Position numbers and translations under genes: made by a program
Notes under the pieces: generated by a model
The model's input: the letters and a program-made list of their open reading frames with translations, nothing else
The model's database searches: none
What the model was told of the DNA's origin: nothing
In this document: in pieces, positions 1-7,178 of the stretch
Numbering within the stretch: position 1 is the first letter of the stretch
Layout: every line of letters begins with the position of its first letter
Origin: Bacteroidetes bacterium GWA2_31_9b
Lineage (GTDB): Bacteria; Bacteroidota; Bacteroidia; Bacteroidales; UBA12077
Assembly (NCBI GenBank): GCA_001769005.1
Contig: MENE01000148.1
Location: forward strand, 1-9,535
DNA: 9,535 nt
Direction of reading: 5' to 3'

Positions 1-684
1 TTCGATAAAGTAATCCTGCTGCATAATATTGATAGTTCAATTAACATATCAGCAAATAATAGATTTGGGAATATCAGTAATATTGGTTCAACTTGGGAAT
101 TCAACGAACCTATTGATTCTATTCAGTTTTCATTTTCAAATTCTGACACATCAAAAAACCTTGAGCTTTATGGATTAATTCTTGAGAAAAAGAATTCAAA
201 CGTACAATATCATACCATTGGAGTGAATGGCTCAATGGCTCACTCGTATCTTAAGTGTTCGTTGTTCGAAAATCATTTAAAATTATTAGATCCAAATATT
301 GTTATTCTCTCTCTTGGCACAAATGAAGCGTACAATAAAGACTTTAATCGTGAAGAATATATTTTCAATCTAACGAGTTTAATTTCCAAAATTCATAACA
401 CAAACCCAAATGCCATTCTTTTAATTGCAACTCCAAACGATCATTTAAAAAATGGGGTAATCAACAATAATATAGCAATAGTAAATGAAAGTATTTATTC
501 ATTAACGAATTATTTTTCTTTTGGGATTTGGGATTTTTATAAAATAATGGGAGGTTCAGGTTCAATAAATAATTGGTATAAAAAACAACTGACTTCTGAA
601 GACCGATTGCATTTTAATCGCAAGGGTTATGAAATTCAAGGCGAGCTATTATATAATGCATTAATTCAACTTATTCATAATTAG
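1..684 (+). CDS. SGNH/GDSL-fold hydrolase or O-acetyltransferase partner, 5' end missing
   Basis: The reading frame is open from base 1 to the TAG at 682-684, giving 227 visible residues; the true start lies upstream of the window. GTG at 223 is an internal valine and not a plausible start. Visible SGNH blocks are a block II-like Ile-Gly-Val-Asn-Gly-Ser at 217-234, a block III-like Leu-Gly-Thr-Asn-Glu at 313-327, and a block V Asp-Arg-Leu-His at 601-612 that supplies the catalytic Asp and His. Block I, with the nucleophilic Ser, is not visible. The first ~190 bases encode strand-like sequence ahead of block II, which fits a carbohydrate-binding-type insertion between blocks I and II, as known in the peptidoglycan O-acetylesterase Ape1. 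The MBOAT gene starts 13 nt downstream, so the inferred role is a periplasmic acetyl-transferring or acetyl-removing partner acting on an envelope glycan. The fold is fairly sure; transferase versus esterase cannot be decided. Confidence 0.8.
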   Translation, partial: FDKVILLHNIDSSINISANNRFGNISNIGSTWEFNEPIDSIQFSFSNSDTSKNLELYGLILEKKNSNVQYHTIGVNGSMAHSYLKCSLFENHLKLLDPNIVILSLGTNEAYNKDFNREEYIFNLTSLISKIHNTNPNAILLIATPNDHLKNGVINNNIAIVNESIYSLTNYFSFGIWDFYKIMGGSGSINNWYKKQLTSEDRLHFNRKGYEIQGELLYNALIQLIHN

Positions 685-697
685 AGAATTATATATT

Positions 698-2233
698 TTG
701 GAACTTATTAAAAACATATTACTTTATTCCGAGAACAAACCATTGTTGTTTACCAGCCTTTATTTCTGGTTGTTTTTTGCATTTGTATTAATTATTTACT
801 CAATAATTTACCGGAAGAATCCTTTACGAAATGCATTTCTCTTTTTTATGAGTCTTTTCTTTTATTATAAATCTGGAGGATATTTTTTTACATTGCTTGT
901 TTTTTCTACTCTTGTTGATTATACTGCAGGTTTACTTATTTATAAATCGAGTACAAAATTTAAAAAGAAATTATTTCTATCAATAAGCATAATTACAAAC
1001 TTATCGTTGCTCGGGTATTTTAAATATGCTTACTTCTTTACTGATATATTTAATCAGGCTTTTCATTCTGATTTTCAGGTAATAAATAATCTTGCATTAT
1101 GGACAAACAATCTCACAGGATCAGAATTTAGTATTTCTCAAATTATTTTACCTGTAGGGATTTCGTTTTTTACTTTTCAAACAATTAGTTATTCTGTTGA
1201 TGTGTATCGTGAAAAGCTAAAACCTGTTCGAAGTATTATTGATTTTGGATTTTATGTTTCTTTTTTCCCTCAGCTGGTTGCCGGACCAATTGTTCGTGCC
1301 GCAGAGTTTATGCCCCAGTTGTACCAGAAATTCAGACTAACAAAACAAGAATTTGGTCATGCAGTTTTTTTAATTCTGAATGGATTAGTAAAAAAAATGA
1401 TGATCTCAGATTATATTTCAATAAATTATGTAGATCGTATATTTGAGGCTCCATCATCGTTTACAGGATTCGAAAATCTGATGGCTGTTTATGGATATTC
1501 AATTCAGATTTATTGCGATTTTTCAGGTTATACCGATATAGCAATTGGTGTTGCACTTTTACTCGGGTTCAGATTGCCGATAAACTTCAACTCTCCTTAC
1601 AAAGCCGTAAATATTACTGATTTCTGGCACCGTTGGCATATATCACTGTCAACATGGTTGCGCGATTATTTATATATTCCATTAGGAGGTAGCAAGAAAG
1701 GGAAAACCCGAACAACAATAAACATAATGATTACAATGCTTTTAGGAGGATTGTGGCATGGTGCTAACCTTCGGTTTGTAATTTGGGGAGGTTTGCACGG
1801 ATTAGGTTTAGTAATTCATAAACTTTGGGTAAAAATAAATACTTCGCTTAATAAATATTACAACCCTCGTATAAGTAAAAACCTGTTTATTCATTTTATT
1901 TCTGTTTTTTTAACATTTAACCTGGTTAGTTTTGCATGGATCTTTTTCAGAGCAGAAAATATGGAAAGTGCAAAAGCAATGATAACGCAGATTGTTGAAA
2001 ATTTCCAGCTTGAACTTATTCCAATAATGATAACATCTTACTATAAAATATTTGTTGTTATTTTTATTGGTCTTTTAATTCATTGGTTGCCCTCATCATT
2101 TAAAGAAAACTTGAGAGGCATATTCATTAAAAGTCACATTGCCGTAAAAATTGTTATTGTAATTGTAATTGTATTTTTTCTTTTTCAAGCAAAGTCGGCA
2201 GAGATACAACCTTTTATTTATTTTCAATTTTAG
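698..2233 (+). CDS. MBOAT family membrane-bound O-acyltransferase (AlgI/PatA-like)
   Basis: This is a 511-residue polytopic inner-membrane protein, close to the usual AlgI-type length. Hydrophobic segments begin near residue 17 and recur to the C-terminus. Diagnostic MBOAT stretches are Pro-Gln-Leu-Val-Ala-Gly-Pro (191-197), Tyr-Cys-Asp-Phe-Ser-Gly-Tyr-Thr-Asp (272-280), the His-Arg-Trp-His-Ile-Ser-Leu-Ser-Thr-Trp-Leu-Arg-Asp block (311-323) and Gly-Gly-Leu-Trp-His-Gly (350-355). His354 matches the invariant catalytic His of the family. Members pass acetyl groups from cytoplasmic acetyl-CoA towards a periplasmic glycan or an SGNH partner, and the gene just upstream encodes such a partner. The start is TTG: the next in-frame ATG is at residue 51 and would delete the first membrane segments. 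The acceptor glycan is unknown; no alginate or cellulose synthase is in view. The C-terminal membrane segment contains a hexanucleotide repeat (2150-2173). Confidence 0.93.
   Translation: MELIKNILLYSENKPLLFTSLYFWLFFAFVLIIYSIIYRKNPLRNAFLFFMSLFFYYKSGGYFFTLLVFSTLVDYTAGLLIYKSSTKFKKKLFLSISIITNLSLLGYFKYAYFFTDIFNQAFHSDFQVINNLALWTNNLTGSEFSISQIILPVGISFFTFQTISYSVDVYREKLKPVRSIIDFGFYVSFFPQLVAGPIVRAAEFMPQLYQKFRLTKQEFGHAVFLILNGLVKKMMISDYISINYVDRIFEAPSSFTGFENLMAVYGYSIQIYCDFSGYTDIAIGVALLLGFRLPINFNSPYKAVNITDFWHRWHISLSTWLRDYLYIPLGGSKKGKTRTTINIMITMLLGGLWHGANLRFVIWGGLHGLGLVIHKLWVKINTSLNKYYNPRISKNLFIHFISVFLTFNLVSFAWIFFRAENMESAKAMITQIVENFQLELIPIMITSYYKIFVVIFIGLLIHWLPSSFKENLRGIFIKSHIAVKIVIVIVIVFFLFQAKSAEIQPFIYFQF
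2150..2173 (+). repeat. Hexanucleotide tandem repeat inside the MBOAT gene
   Basis: Four consecutive hexamers, one ATTGTT followed by three ATTGTA, lie in frame and encode Ile-Val four times in the last membrane segment. Because the unit is six bases, slippage would add or remove Ile-Val pairs without breaking the frame. Confidence 0.8.
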
Positions 2234-2442
2234 CTTCCTTTTTTTTGTTCGAAAATGTACATTAACTGTTATAAAATCGGTCAATTAAAGAATTGGTTAT
2301 TTACACAAAAACACCTCTTACCTTTTGATTATCTGTGAATTAATAATTATGGCATTATAAATGATTTTAATCTTTAAATTTTATGCAACATATAAAAAAG
2401 TTGATCGTCTATTAACTGGAAAATGACTAAAAAATAGTATTG

Positions 2443-5028
2443 ATGCAAAAAAAAGTATTATTGTTAGCTATAGCTACACATTTAGTTTTAGCAGCTTATA
2501 CGCAAAAAGAAAGTGTTGAAAAGAAAATCTATACAACACAGCGAATAAATGGTGAAACGCCTTTTATTGATGGACAAATTAATGAAGATGTATGGAATCT
2601 GGTAGAGTGGTCGGGCGGTTTTATTCAGCGCGAGCCAAATAATGGTGCTGCACCATCTCAACAAACAGCTATTAAAATACTGTACGACGACAACAATTTG
2701 TATGTTGCAATAAGGGCTTATGATACAGAGCCTGATAAAATCGTAAAGCGAATGTCGCGTCGCGATGGATTCGATGGCGATTGGGTTGAACTTAACATCG
2801 ACAGTTATTTCGATAAACGTACCGCTTTTTCTTTTACAGCATCCGTTTCGGGAGTAAAAGGCGATGAGGCTATTAGCAACGATGGCGATAACTGGGATTC
2901 TACCTGGGATCCGATCTGGTATTTAAAAACCAGTATTGATAGTTTAGGTTGGGTTGCAGAAATAAAAATTCCTTTTACTGCACTTCGATTCAGTAATAAT
3001 AAAGAATTTCAAATATGGGGATTGCAGGTTAATCGCCTGTTTTATAGAAACCAGGAACGATCGAACTGGCAATATGTTCCAAAAGACGCTTCAGGATGGG
3101 TGCACAATTTTGGGGAAATACATGGTATTAAAGGAATAAAACCTAAAAAGCAATTCGAAATTTCACCTTATGTATTATCGAAACTTGAAACATACACTAA
3201 AGATTCTGATAATCCATTTTCAAAAGGTAAAGAGTTTGGTTACGGAATTGGTTTGGACGGAAAAGTTGGAATCACAAACGATTTTACTCTTGATTTTACT
3301 ATTAATCCTGATTTTGGGCAAGTAGAAGCTGACCCATCAGAAGTGAATTTAACTGCATTTGAAACCTATTTTCCAGAAAAGAGACCTTTTTTTATCGAAG
3401 GTCGAAATATTACTAACTTTCAGATATCAGGAGGAGGAAACTCTTTTGCATTGGATAATTTATTTTACTCCCGAAGAATTGGACGAAATCCACAATACGA
3501 CCCCGATGTAGATGAAGACAACAACGAATATGTTGATATGCCTGAAAACACAACAATTTTTGGAGCATTAAAACTTACAGGAAAAACACAAGACGGCTTG
3601 TCTATTGGTATAATTGAATCTCTAACAGCTGAAGAAGTTGCAGATGTTTCTCGTAATGGTGTTAAAAGTAAAGAAACCGTGGAGCCTATGACGAACTATT
3701 TTGTTGGAAGAGTTCAAAAAGACATGAACAACAACAATACTATTATTGGGGGAATGTTTACATCAACCAACAGAGCTATAAACGATGAACACCTTAATTA
3801 TTTGAACAAAGATGCATATACCGGAGGTTTAGATTTTAAACAGTACTGGAATAACAAGAAATACTATTTAAATGTTAATTATGCAATGAGTCATATAACT
3901 GGAGATAGCACAGCTATTATTTCTCAACAGGAATCATCGAGGCGATATTTTCAGCGACCTGACAATACTTATAACACATTTGATTCTACTAGAACATCAT
4001 TAACAGGTCATGCGGGAACAGTTCAGTTTGGAAAAAATGGTTTTAGTAAATGGCGATGGTTATTTTGGACAACATGGCGATCACCCGAATTTGAAACAAA
4101 TGATGTTGGGTACTTACATCATTCCGATGCTATTTTCCAGGTTTTTTGGGCCGGATATAGATTTACAGAGCCATTTAGTATTTTCAGATCAATGCAAATA
4201 AATTTTAATCAGTGGACTGGTTGGGATTTTGGACTTAACAGTAGTTTTTATGGTGGAAATATGAATACGAATATGGAATTTAAAAATTACTGGTCATTTG
4301 GAGGAGGAATAAATTACGATGGCAGTGGGGTTTCTAATAATATGTTAAGGGGAGGCCCATCTATAAAATATCCGGGATCTTATAGTTATTGGGTCAATAT
4401 AGGTACTGACACCAGAAAGAAAATTCAAGTTTTTGGAAGTATAAGTCAAAGCTATGGATTAGAAAACTCTTCAGAATACACTTCTTATGGTATTGATATT
4501 GTATATCGACCATTTGATGCTTTGCGAATTTCACTTATGCCAGATATTTCTTTTGCTAACGATAAACTACAATATTTAACTAAAGATGAAAATTACAACC
4601 GCTATATTTTTGCAACTATAGATCAGGTTACTACAGATTTAACTTTGCGAATTGACTATACAATAACACCAGAATTAACTATACAGTACTATGGTTCTCC
4701 ATTTGTAAGTGCGGTTGATTTTTCTGAACCTAAGTATATTACTAATCCAAATGCTGATAAATTTGAAGACCGATTTAGCACTGATGTTTCATTCTCAAGC
4801 GATGATTTTGAAAAAGGATATGATTTTAATTTCCGTCAATTCAGATCGAACTTTGTTGCACGATGGGAATATCGCCCCGGCTCTTTAATATACCTTGTTT
4901 GGACTCAAAATAAAACAGGAAGTGTAGCTACAGGAGATTTCTCTTTTATTGATGATTATGATGGTTTATTTAATATTCATCCGTACAATGTTTTTCTTAT
5001 AAAACTTTCATATCGTATAGGTAATTAA
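2443..5028 (+). CDS. DUF5916 domain protein with N-terminal CBM9-like domain, secreted / outer membrane
   Basis: The protein has 861 residues from the ATG at 2443. A TTG directly before it (2440) is a less likely start. A signal peptide covers about residues 1-20 (Lys-Lys, then a Leu/Ala/Ile-rich core). A carbohydrate-binding family 9-like beta-sandwich follows at about 35-230, opening with the typical Ile-Asp-Gly-Gln-Ile-Asn-Glu-Asp-Val-Trp (42-51) and containing Trp-Val-Glu-Leu-Asn-Ile-Asp (114-120). From about residue 238 the protein becomes strand-rich and aromatic, typical of DUF5916, and ends in Leu-Ser-Tyr-Arg-Ile-Gly-Asn, compatible with an outer-membrane barrel. Members of this family are widespread in Bacteroidota and usually have no assigned function. 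The gene appears to be a single transcription unit: 209 nt separate it from the MBOAT gene and a hairpin terminator lies about 120 nt downstream. I found no convincing promoter upstream. The family call is strong; ligand and role are unknown. Confidence 0.9.
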   Translation: MQKKVLLLAIATHLVLAAYTQKESVEKKIYTTQRINGETPFIDGQINEDVWNLVEWSGGFIQREPNNGAAPSQQTAIKILYDDNNLYVAIRAYDTEPDKIVKRMSRRDGFDGDWVELNIDSYFDKRTAFSFTASVSGVKGDEAISNDGDNWDSTWDPIWYLKTSIDSLGWVAEIKIPFTALRFSNNKEFQIWGLQVNRLFYRNQERSNWQYVPKDASGWVHNFGEIHGIKGIKPKKQFEISPYVLSKLETYTKDSDNPFSKGKEFGYGIGLDGKVGITNDFTLDFTINPDFGQVEADPSEVNLTAFETYFPEKRPFFIEGRNITNFQISGGGNSFALDNLFYSRRIGRNPQYDPDVDEDNNEYVDMPENTTIFGALKLTGKTQDGLSIGIIESLTAEEVADVSRNGVKSKETVEPMTNYFVGRVQKDMNNNNTIIGGMFTSTNRAINDEHLNYLNKDAYTGGLDFKQYWNNKKYYLNVNYAMSHITGDSTAIISQQESSRRYFQRPDNTYNTFDSTRTSLTGHAGTVQFGKNGFSKWRWLFWTTWRSPEFETNDVGYLHHSDAIFQVFWAGYRFTEPFSIFRSMQINFNQWTGWDFGLNSSFYGGNMNTNMEFKNYWSFGGGINYDGSGVSNNMLRGGPSIKYPGSYSYWVNIGTDTRKKIQVFGSISQSYGLENSSEYTSYGIDIVYRPFDALRISLMPDISFANDKLQYLTKDENYNRYIFATIDQVTTDLTLRIDYTITPELTIQYYGSPFVSAVDFSEPKYITNPNADKFEDRFSTDVSFSSDDFEKGYDFNFRQFRSNFVARWEYRPGSLIYLVWTQNKTGSVATGDFSFIDDYDGLFNIHPYNVFLIKLSYRIGN

Positions 5029-5149
5029 ATAAAACTGTTTCGCAGATAAAATAAACATTTGATTATTACTGATTGTTTATATATTACAGCAAATACCTCT
5101 GTAATACACTATGAAAAACATACTCTGTGGTAAATAAAATACACAGTTT

Positions 5150-5182
5150 AAAATCTTAGGTATTTTGCCTAAGATTTTTTTT
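5150..5182 (+). terminator. Rho-independent terminator downstream of the DUF5916 gene
   Basis: A perfect 11-bp stem (5150-5160 pairing with 5168-5178) encloses the 7-nt loop TATTTTG and runs into an uninterrupted T tract ending at 5182. It lies about 120 nt after the DUF5916 stop codon and just before the promoter of the next gene, so it insulates the two transcription units. The last T bases also form part of the -33 element of that promoter. Confidence 0.85.
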
Positions 5183-5211
5183 GACTTGTGGTTTTAAATT
5201 TAATATCTTTC
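5180..5211 (+). promoter_or_regulatory. Bacteroidota-type -33/-7 promoter for the metallo-hydrolase gene
   Basis: TTTG at 5180-5183 and TATCTTTC at 5204-5211 are separated by 20 nt. This matches the Bacteroidota housekeeping consensus (TTTG, 19-21 nt, TAnnTTTG) except for the final base. It predicts a transcript starting near 5217-5220, about 17-20 nt before the ATG at 5237. The -33 element overlaps the tail of the preceding terminator. Confidence 0.6.
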
Positions 5212-5236
5212 AACTTATTCATAAAAACAATCAGCT

Positions 5237-5974
5237 ATGAAACAGTTAATAATTCTTATTTGTGCAATTTCTTTAAACTATCAATCAATTATGTCACAAG
5301 AAATCCAACAAGATAAATTTTCTACGGAAAAAGGAGAGCTTATAATAAATTTTGTTAAACACGCTTCGCTATTCTTCGAATATGATGGTAAAATAATTCA
5401 TCTCGATCCGGTATCAAGAATGGGGAATTACGAAATATATCCCAAGGCCGACTTGATTTTTATTACACATCATCATGGCGACCACTTGGATTTGAATGCC
5501 ATTGAATTGATTAAAATAGAAAATACAAAAATCATACTTACTGAAAAATGTAAGGAGTTAAGCGAAAATCTTTCGGAATTCATAATCATGAAAAATGGTG
5601 ATGTATTAACAATAAACGGTTTTGAGATTGAAGCTATTCCTGCTTACAACATTGAACACAAACGTCCGAATGGAGATCCTTTCCATGTTAAAGGCGAAGG
5701 AAATGGATATATTATTACTTTTGGTGATAAACGAATTTACATTGCCGGTGATACTGAAAACACAGATGAAATGAAATCGTTAAAAAATATTGATATTGCT
5801 TTTTTACCAATGAACCTTCCATACACTATGACTCCAGAAATGGTTGCCGATGCAGCAAAAGCTTTCAGGCCTAAAGTTTTATATCCATACCATTATGGAG
5901 AAACCAATACTTCTATTTTGGTTGACTTGCTTAAAAATGAAAAAGACATTGAAGTTAGAATTAGAAAAATGTAA
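5237..5974 (+). CDS. Secreted UlaG-like metallo-beta-lactamase-fold hydrolase
   Basis: A 245-residue protein starting at ATG, with an N-terminal hydrophobic signal (about residues 1-20, ending Met-Ser-Gln) that suggests export. The MBL signature His-x-His-x-Asp-His is present as His78-His79-His80-Gly81-Asp82-His83. Further likely metal or active-site residues are His150 before a Gly-Glu-Gly-Asn-Gly stretch, Asp172 in Ala-Gly-Asp-Thr-Glu, and His219 in Tyr-Pro-Tyr-His-Tyr-Gly. The order and spacing fit the UlaG-like Lactamase_B_2 branch, whose members include lactonases and phosphodiesterases, rather than true beta-lactamases. The substrate cannot be read from the sequence. The gene has its own promoter (5180-5211), follows a strong terminator, and seems monocistronic; the weak hairpin at 6002-6018 lies behind it. 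Fold and metal binding are well supported; the export prediction is likely. Confidence 0.9.
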   Translation: MKQLIILICAISLNYQSIMSQEIQQDKFSTEKGELIINFVKHASLFFEYDGKIIHLDPVSRMGNYEIYPKADLIFITHHHGDHLDLNAIELIKIENTKIILTEKCKELSENLSEFIIMKNGDVLTINGFEIEAIPAYNIEHKRPNGDPFHVKGEGNGYIITFGDKRIYIAGDTENTDEMKSLKNIDIAFLPMNLPYTMTPEMVADAAKAFRPKVLYPYHYGETNTSILVDLLKNEKDIEVRIRKM

Positions 5975-6001
5975 CTCCAGTAATCAACTTGTCTGCTTCT
6001 G

Positions 6002-6018
6002 GCTGATTATCAATCAGC
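6002..6018. repeat. Small perfect inverted repeat after the metallo-hydrolase gene
   Basis: GCTGATT at 6002-6008 pairs with AATCAGC at 6012-6018 around a 3-nt loop, 28 nt after the stop codon. No T tract follows directly, so it is at best a weak terminator; an operator for the sigma-factor operon downstream is an alternative. The next bases (to about 6037) contain a second, degenerate copy of the AATCAGCAA motif as AATTAGCAA. Confidence 0.4.
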
Positions 6019-6103
6019 AATAAACAATTAGCAATTTATTATTTTTTAAATAAATTCCGTCTTTTTTCACAACATGCTGTCTTTAAATTAAACTGTTTAG
6101 ATT

Positions 6104-6658
6104 TTGGGCAAGGAAACTGTTGAAATACAATTGAAACTCATTGAGCGTGCACGCGAAGGCGATCAGCAGTCGATGTACAGACTGTATAAACTATATGTAC
6201 AAGCCATGTATAATACCTGTATCAGAATGGTTGCAAACCAATACGATGCGGAGGATATTATACAGGAATCATTTACAAGTGCTTTCAAAAATTTAGGTTC
6301 TTTTCGTGGTGAATCATCGTTTGGAAGCTGGTTAAAACGCATTGTGATTAATAAATCGATAAGTTTTTTGCGAACAAAGAAACACGAATTTACAGATATT
6401 GATCATTTACACATTGTAGATGATGGAGATGATGATAATGAAATACCTGATATAAAACCTGAACAGGTTCACGAAGCAATAAAAACATTACCCGAAAAGG
6501 CAAGAGTAATATTAAATATGCATTTGCTTGAGGGATACAAACACAAGGAAATTGCAGAACTACTCAATATATCAGAATCAACGTCAAAATCACAGTATCA
6601 ACGTGCAAAATTGTTATTACGAGAAAAACTAATAAAAGAATTGAGCTATGAAAATTGA
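6104..6658 (+). CDS. RNA polymerase sigma-70 family factor, ECF type
   Basis: A 184-residue cytoplasmic sigma factor of two domains. Region 2 lies at about residues 20-91, with the typical Tyr-Asp-Ala-Glu-Asp-Ile-Ile-Gln-Glu-Ser-Phe block (47-57) and Phe-x-Ser-Trp-Leu-Lys-Arg-Ile (73-80). Region 4 lies at about 120-178, with Leu-Pro-Glu-Lys-Ala-Arg (129-134) and a helix-turn-helix around Tyr-Lys-His-Lys-Glu-Ile-Ala-Glu-Leu-Leu (145-154). An acidic linker rich in Asp (105-113) joins them. The start is TTG at 6104: in-frame stops at 6089 and 6098 forbid an upstream ATG, and the next ATG (residue 24) would remove the conserved N-terminal helix. The gene overlaps the anti-sigma gene by 11 nt, the usual arrangement of an ECF factor held inactive by a co-translated membrane protein. 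The regulon is unknown; autoregulation is likely but no promoter could be recognised. Confidence 0.93.
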   Translation: MGKETVEIQLKLIERAREGDQQSMYRLYKLYVQAMYNTCIRMVANQYDAEDIIQESFTSAFKNLGSFRGESSFGSWLKRIVINKSISFLRTKKHEFTDIDHLHIVDDGDDDNEIPDIKPEQVHEAIKTLPEKARVILNMHLLEGYKHKEIAELLNISESTSKSQYQRAKLLLREKLIKELSYEN

Positions 6659-7178
6659 AGAATACATAAGACGGAATCGTGACAAGCTCGACATTGAAAA
6701 ACCCGACGAAGAATACTTGTGGGCTGGTATTTCTCAATCTTTTATTAAACAAAAAAAATCAAAACAGTTTTATATTGTACGAATAGCTGCAATAGCATTA
6801 ATATTAATTACTATTACTTATGCAGGATATGAATTTACTACTATTCGTAAAAATCAACAGCTTATATTAAGTAAAATTGATCCTGTTCTTGCCCAACAGG
6901 AAGAGCAGTTTCAAGAACAAATAAACAGTTATTATAAATTATTACATCAAACAAATTTTGATAAAAATCAATTAGTGACCAATTATAGTGAACTTCAAAA
7001 TATTGATGATATGATTCAACAATATTCCGAAGATTTAAAAAAACATGGACCAAATCCCAAAATTTTACACTCACTAATGGATTTATATCAAAAGAAAATT
7101 CTGGTCTTAGACCGCATGTTAAACGAAATTGAAAAAAATAAAAATTATGAAAACGATAAATCTCAAACTCAAATTTAA
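6648..7178 (+). CDS. Putative anti-sigma factor, single-pass membrane protein
   Basis: A 176-residue protein starting at an ATG inside the 3' end of the sigma-factor gene (11-nt overlap, suggesting translational coupling). Residues 1-41 are charged and would be cytoplasmic, starting Met-Lys-Ile-Glu-Glu-Tyr-Ile and carrying Glu-Glu-Tyr-Leu-Trp (21-25), as in short Bacteroidota anti-sigma proteins that bind their sigma factor by the N-terminus. One membrane segment lies at about 42-62. The periplasmic part (63-176) is predicted helical, with heptad-like charged helices at about 113-133 and 137-164; the Asp-Asp-Met-Ile-Gln-Gln-Tyr / Asp-Leu-Lys-Lys pattern followed by a Leu-Asp-Arg-Met-Leu-Asn-Glu helix recalls proteins that follow ECF factors in this phylum. 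No zinc-binding His-Cys motif of the ZAS type is visible. The role is inferred from position and topology; the stimulus sensed is unknown. An A8 run occurs near 6751-6758. Confidence 0.75.
   Translation: MKIEEYIRRNRDKLDIEKPDEEYLWAGISQSFIKQKKSKQFYIVRIAAIALILITITYAGYEFTTIRKNQQLILSKIDPVLAQQEEQFQEQINSYYKLLHQTNFDKNQLVTNYSELQNIDDMIQQYSEDLKKHGPNPKILHSLMDLYQKKILVLDRMLNEIEKNKNYENDKSQTQI

Noticed and set aside
2237..2246. T-rich run after the MBOAT stop as a terminator.
   Set aside because: No stable hairpin precedes it.
2096..2284. Minus-strand 62-codon frame across the 3' end of the MBOAT gene.
   Set aside because: Its composition (Lys/Tyr/Asn runs) mirrors the hexamer repeat on the other strand; no promoter or family resemblance.
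2319..2326. TACCTTTT as a -7 element for the DUF5916 gene.
   Set aside because: No TTTG-like -33 box at the proper distance, and it lies about 115 nt before the start; not convincing.
4010..4201. Plus-strand 63-codon frame inside the DUF5916 gene.
   Set aside because: Fully contained in a well-supported gene in another frame, with no independent signals.
6051..6058. TAAATTCC as a -7 element for the sigma-factor operon.
   Set aside because: Only a poor TTAG match 19 nt upstream; too weak to annotate in such AT-rich sequence.
6564..7074. Minus-strand frames at 6564-6752 and 6862-7074 opposite the sigma and anti-sigma genes.
   Set aside because: Antisense shadows of strongly supported overlapping genes.
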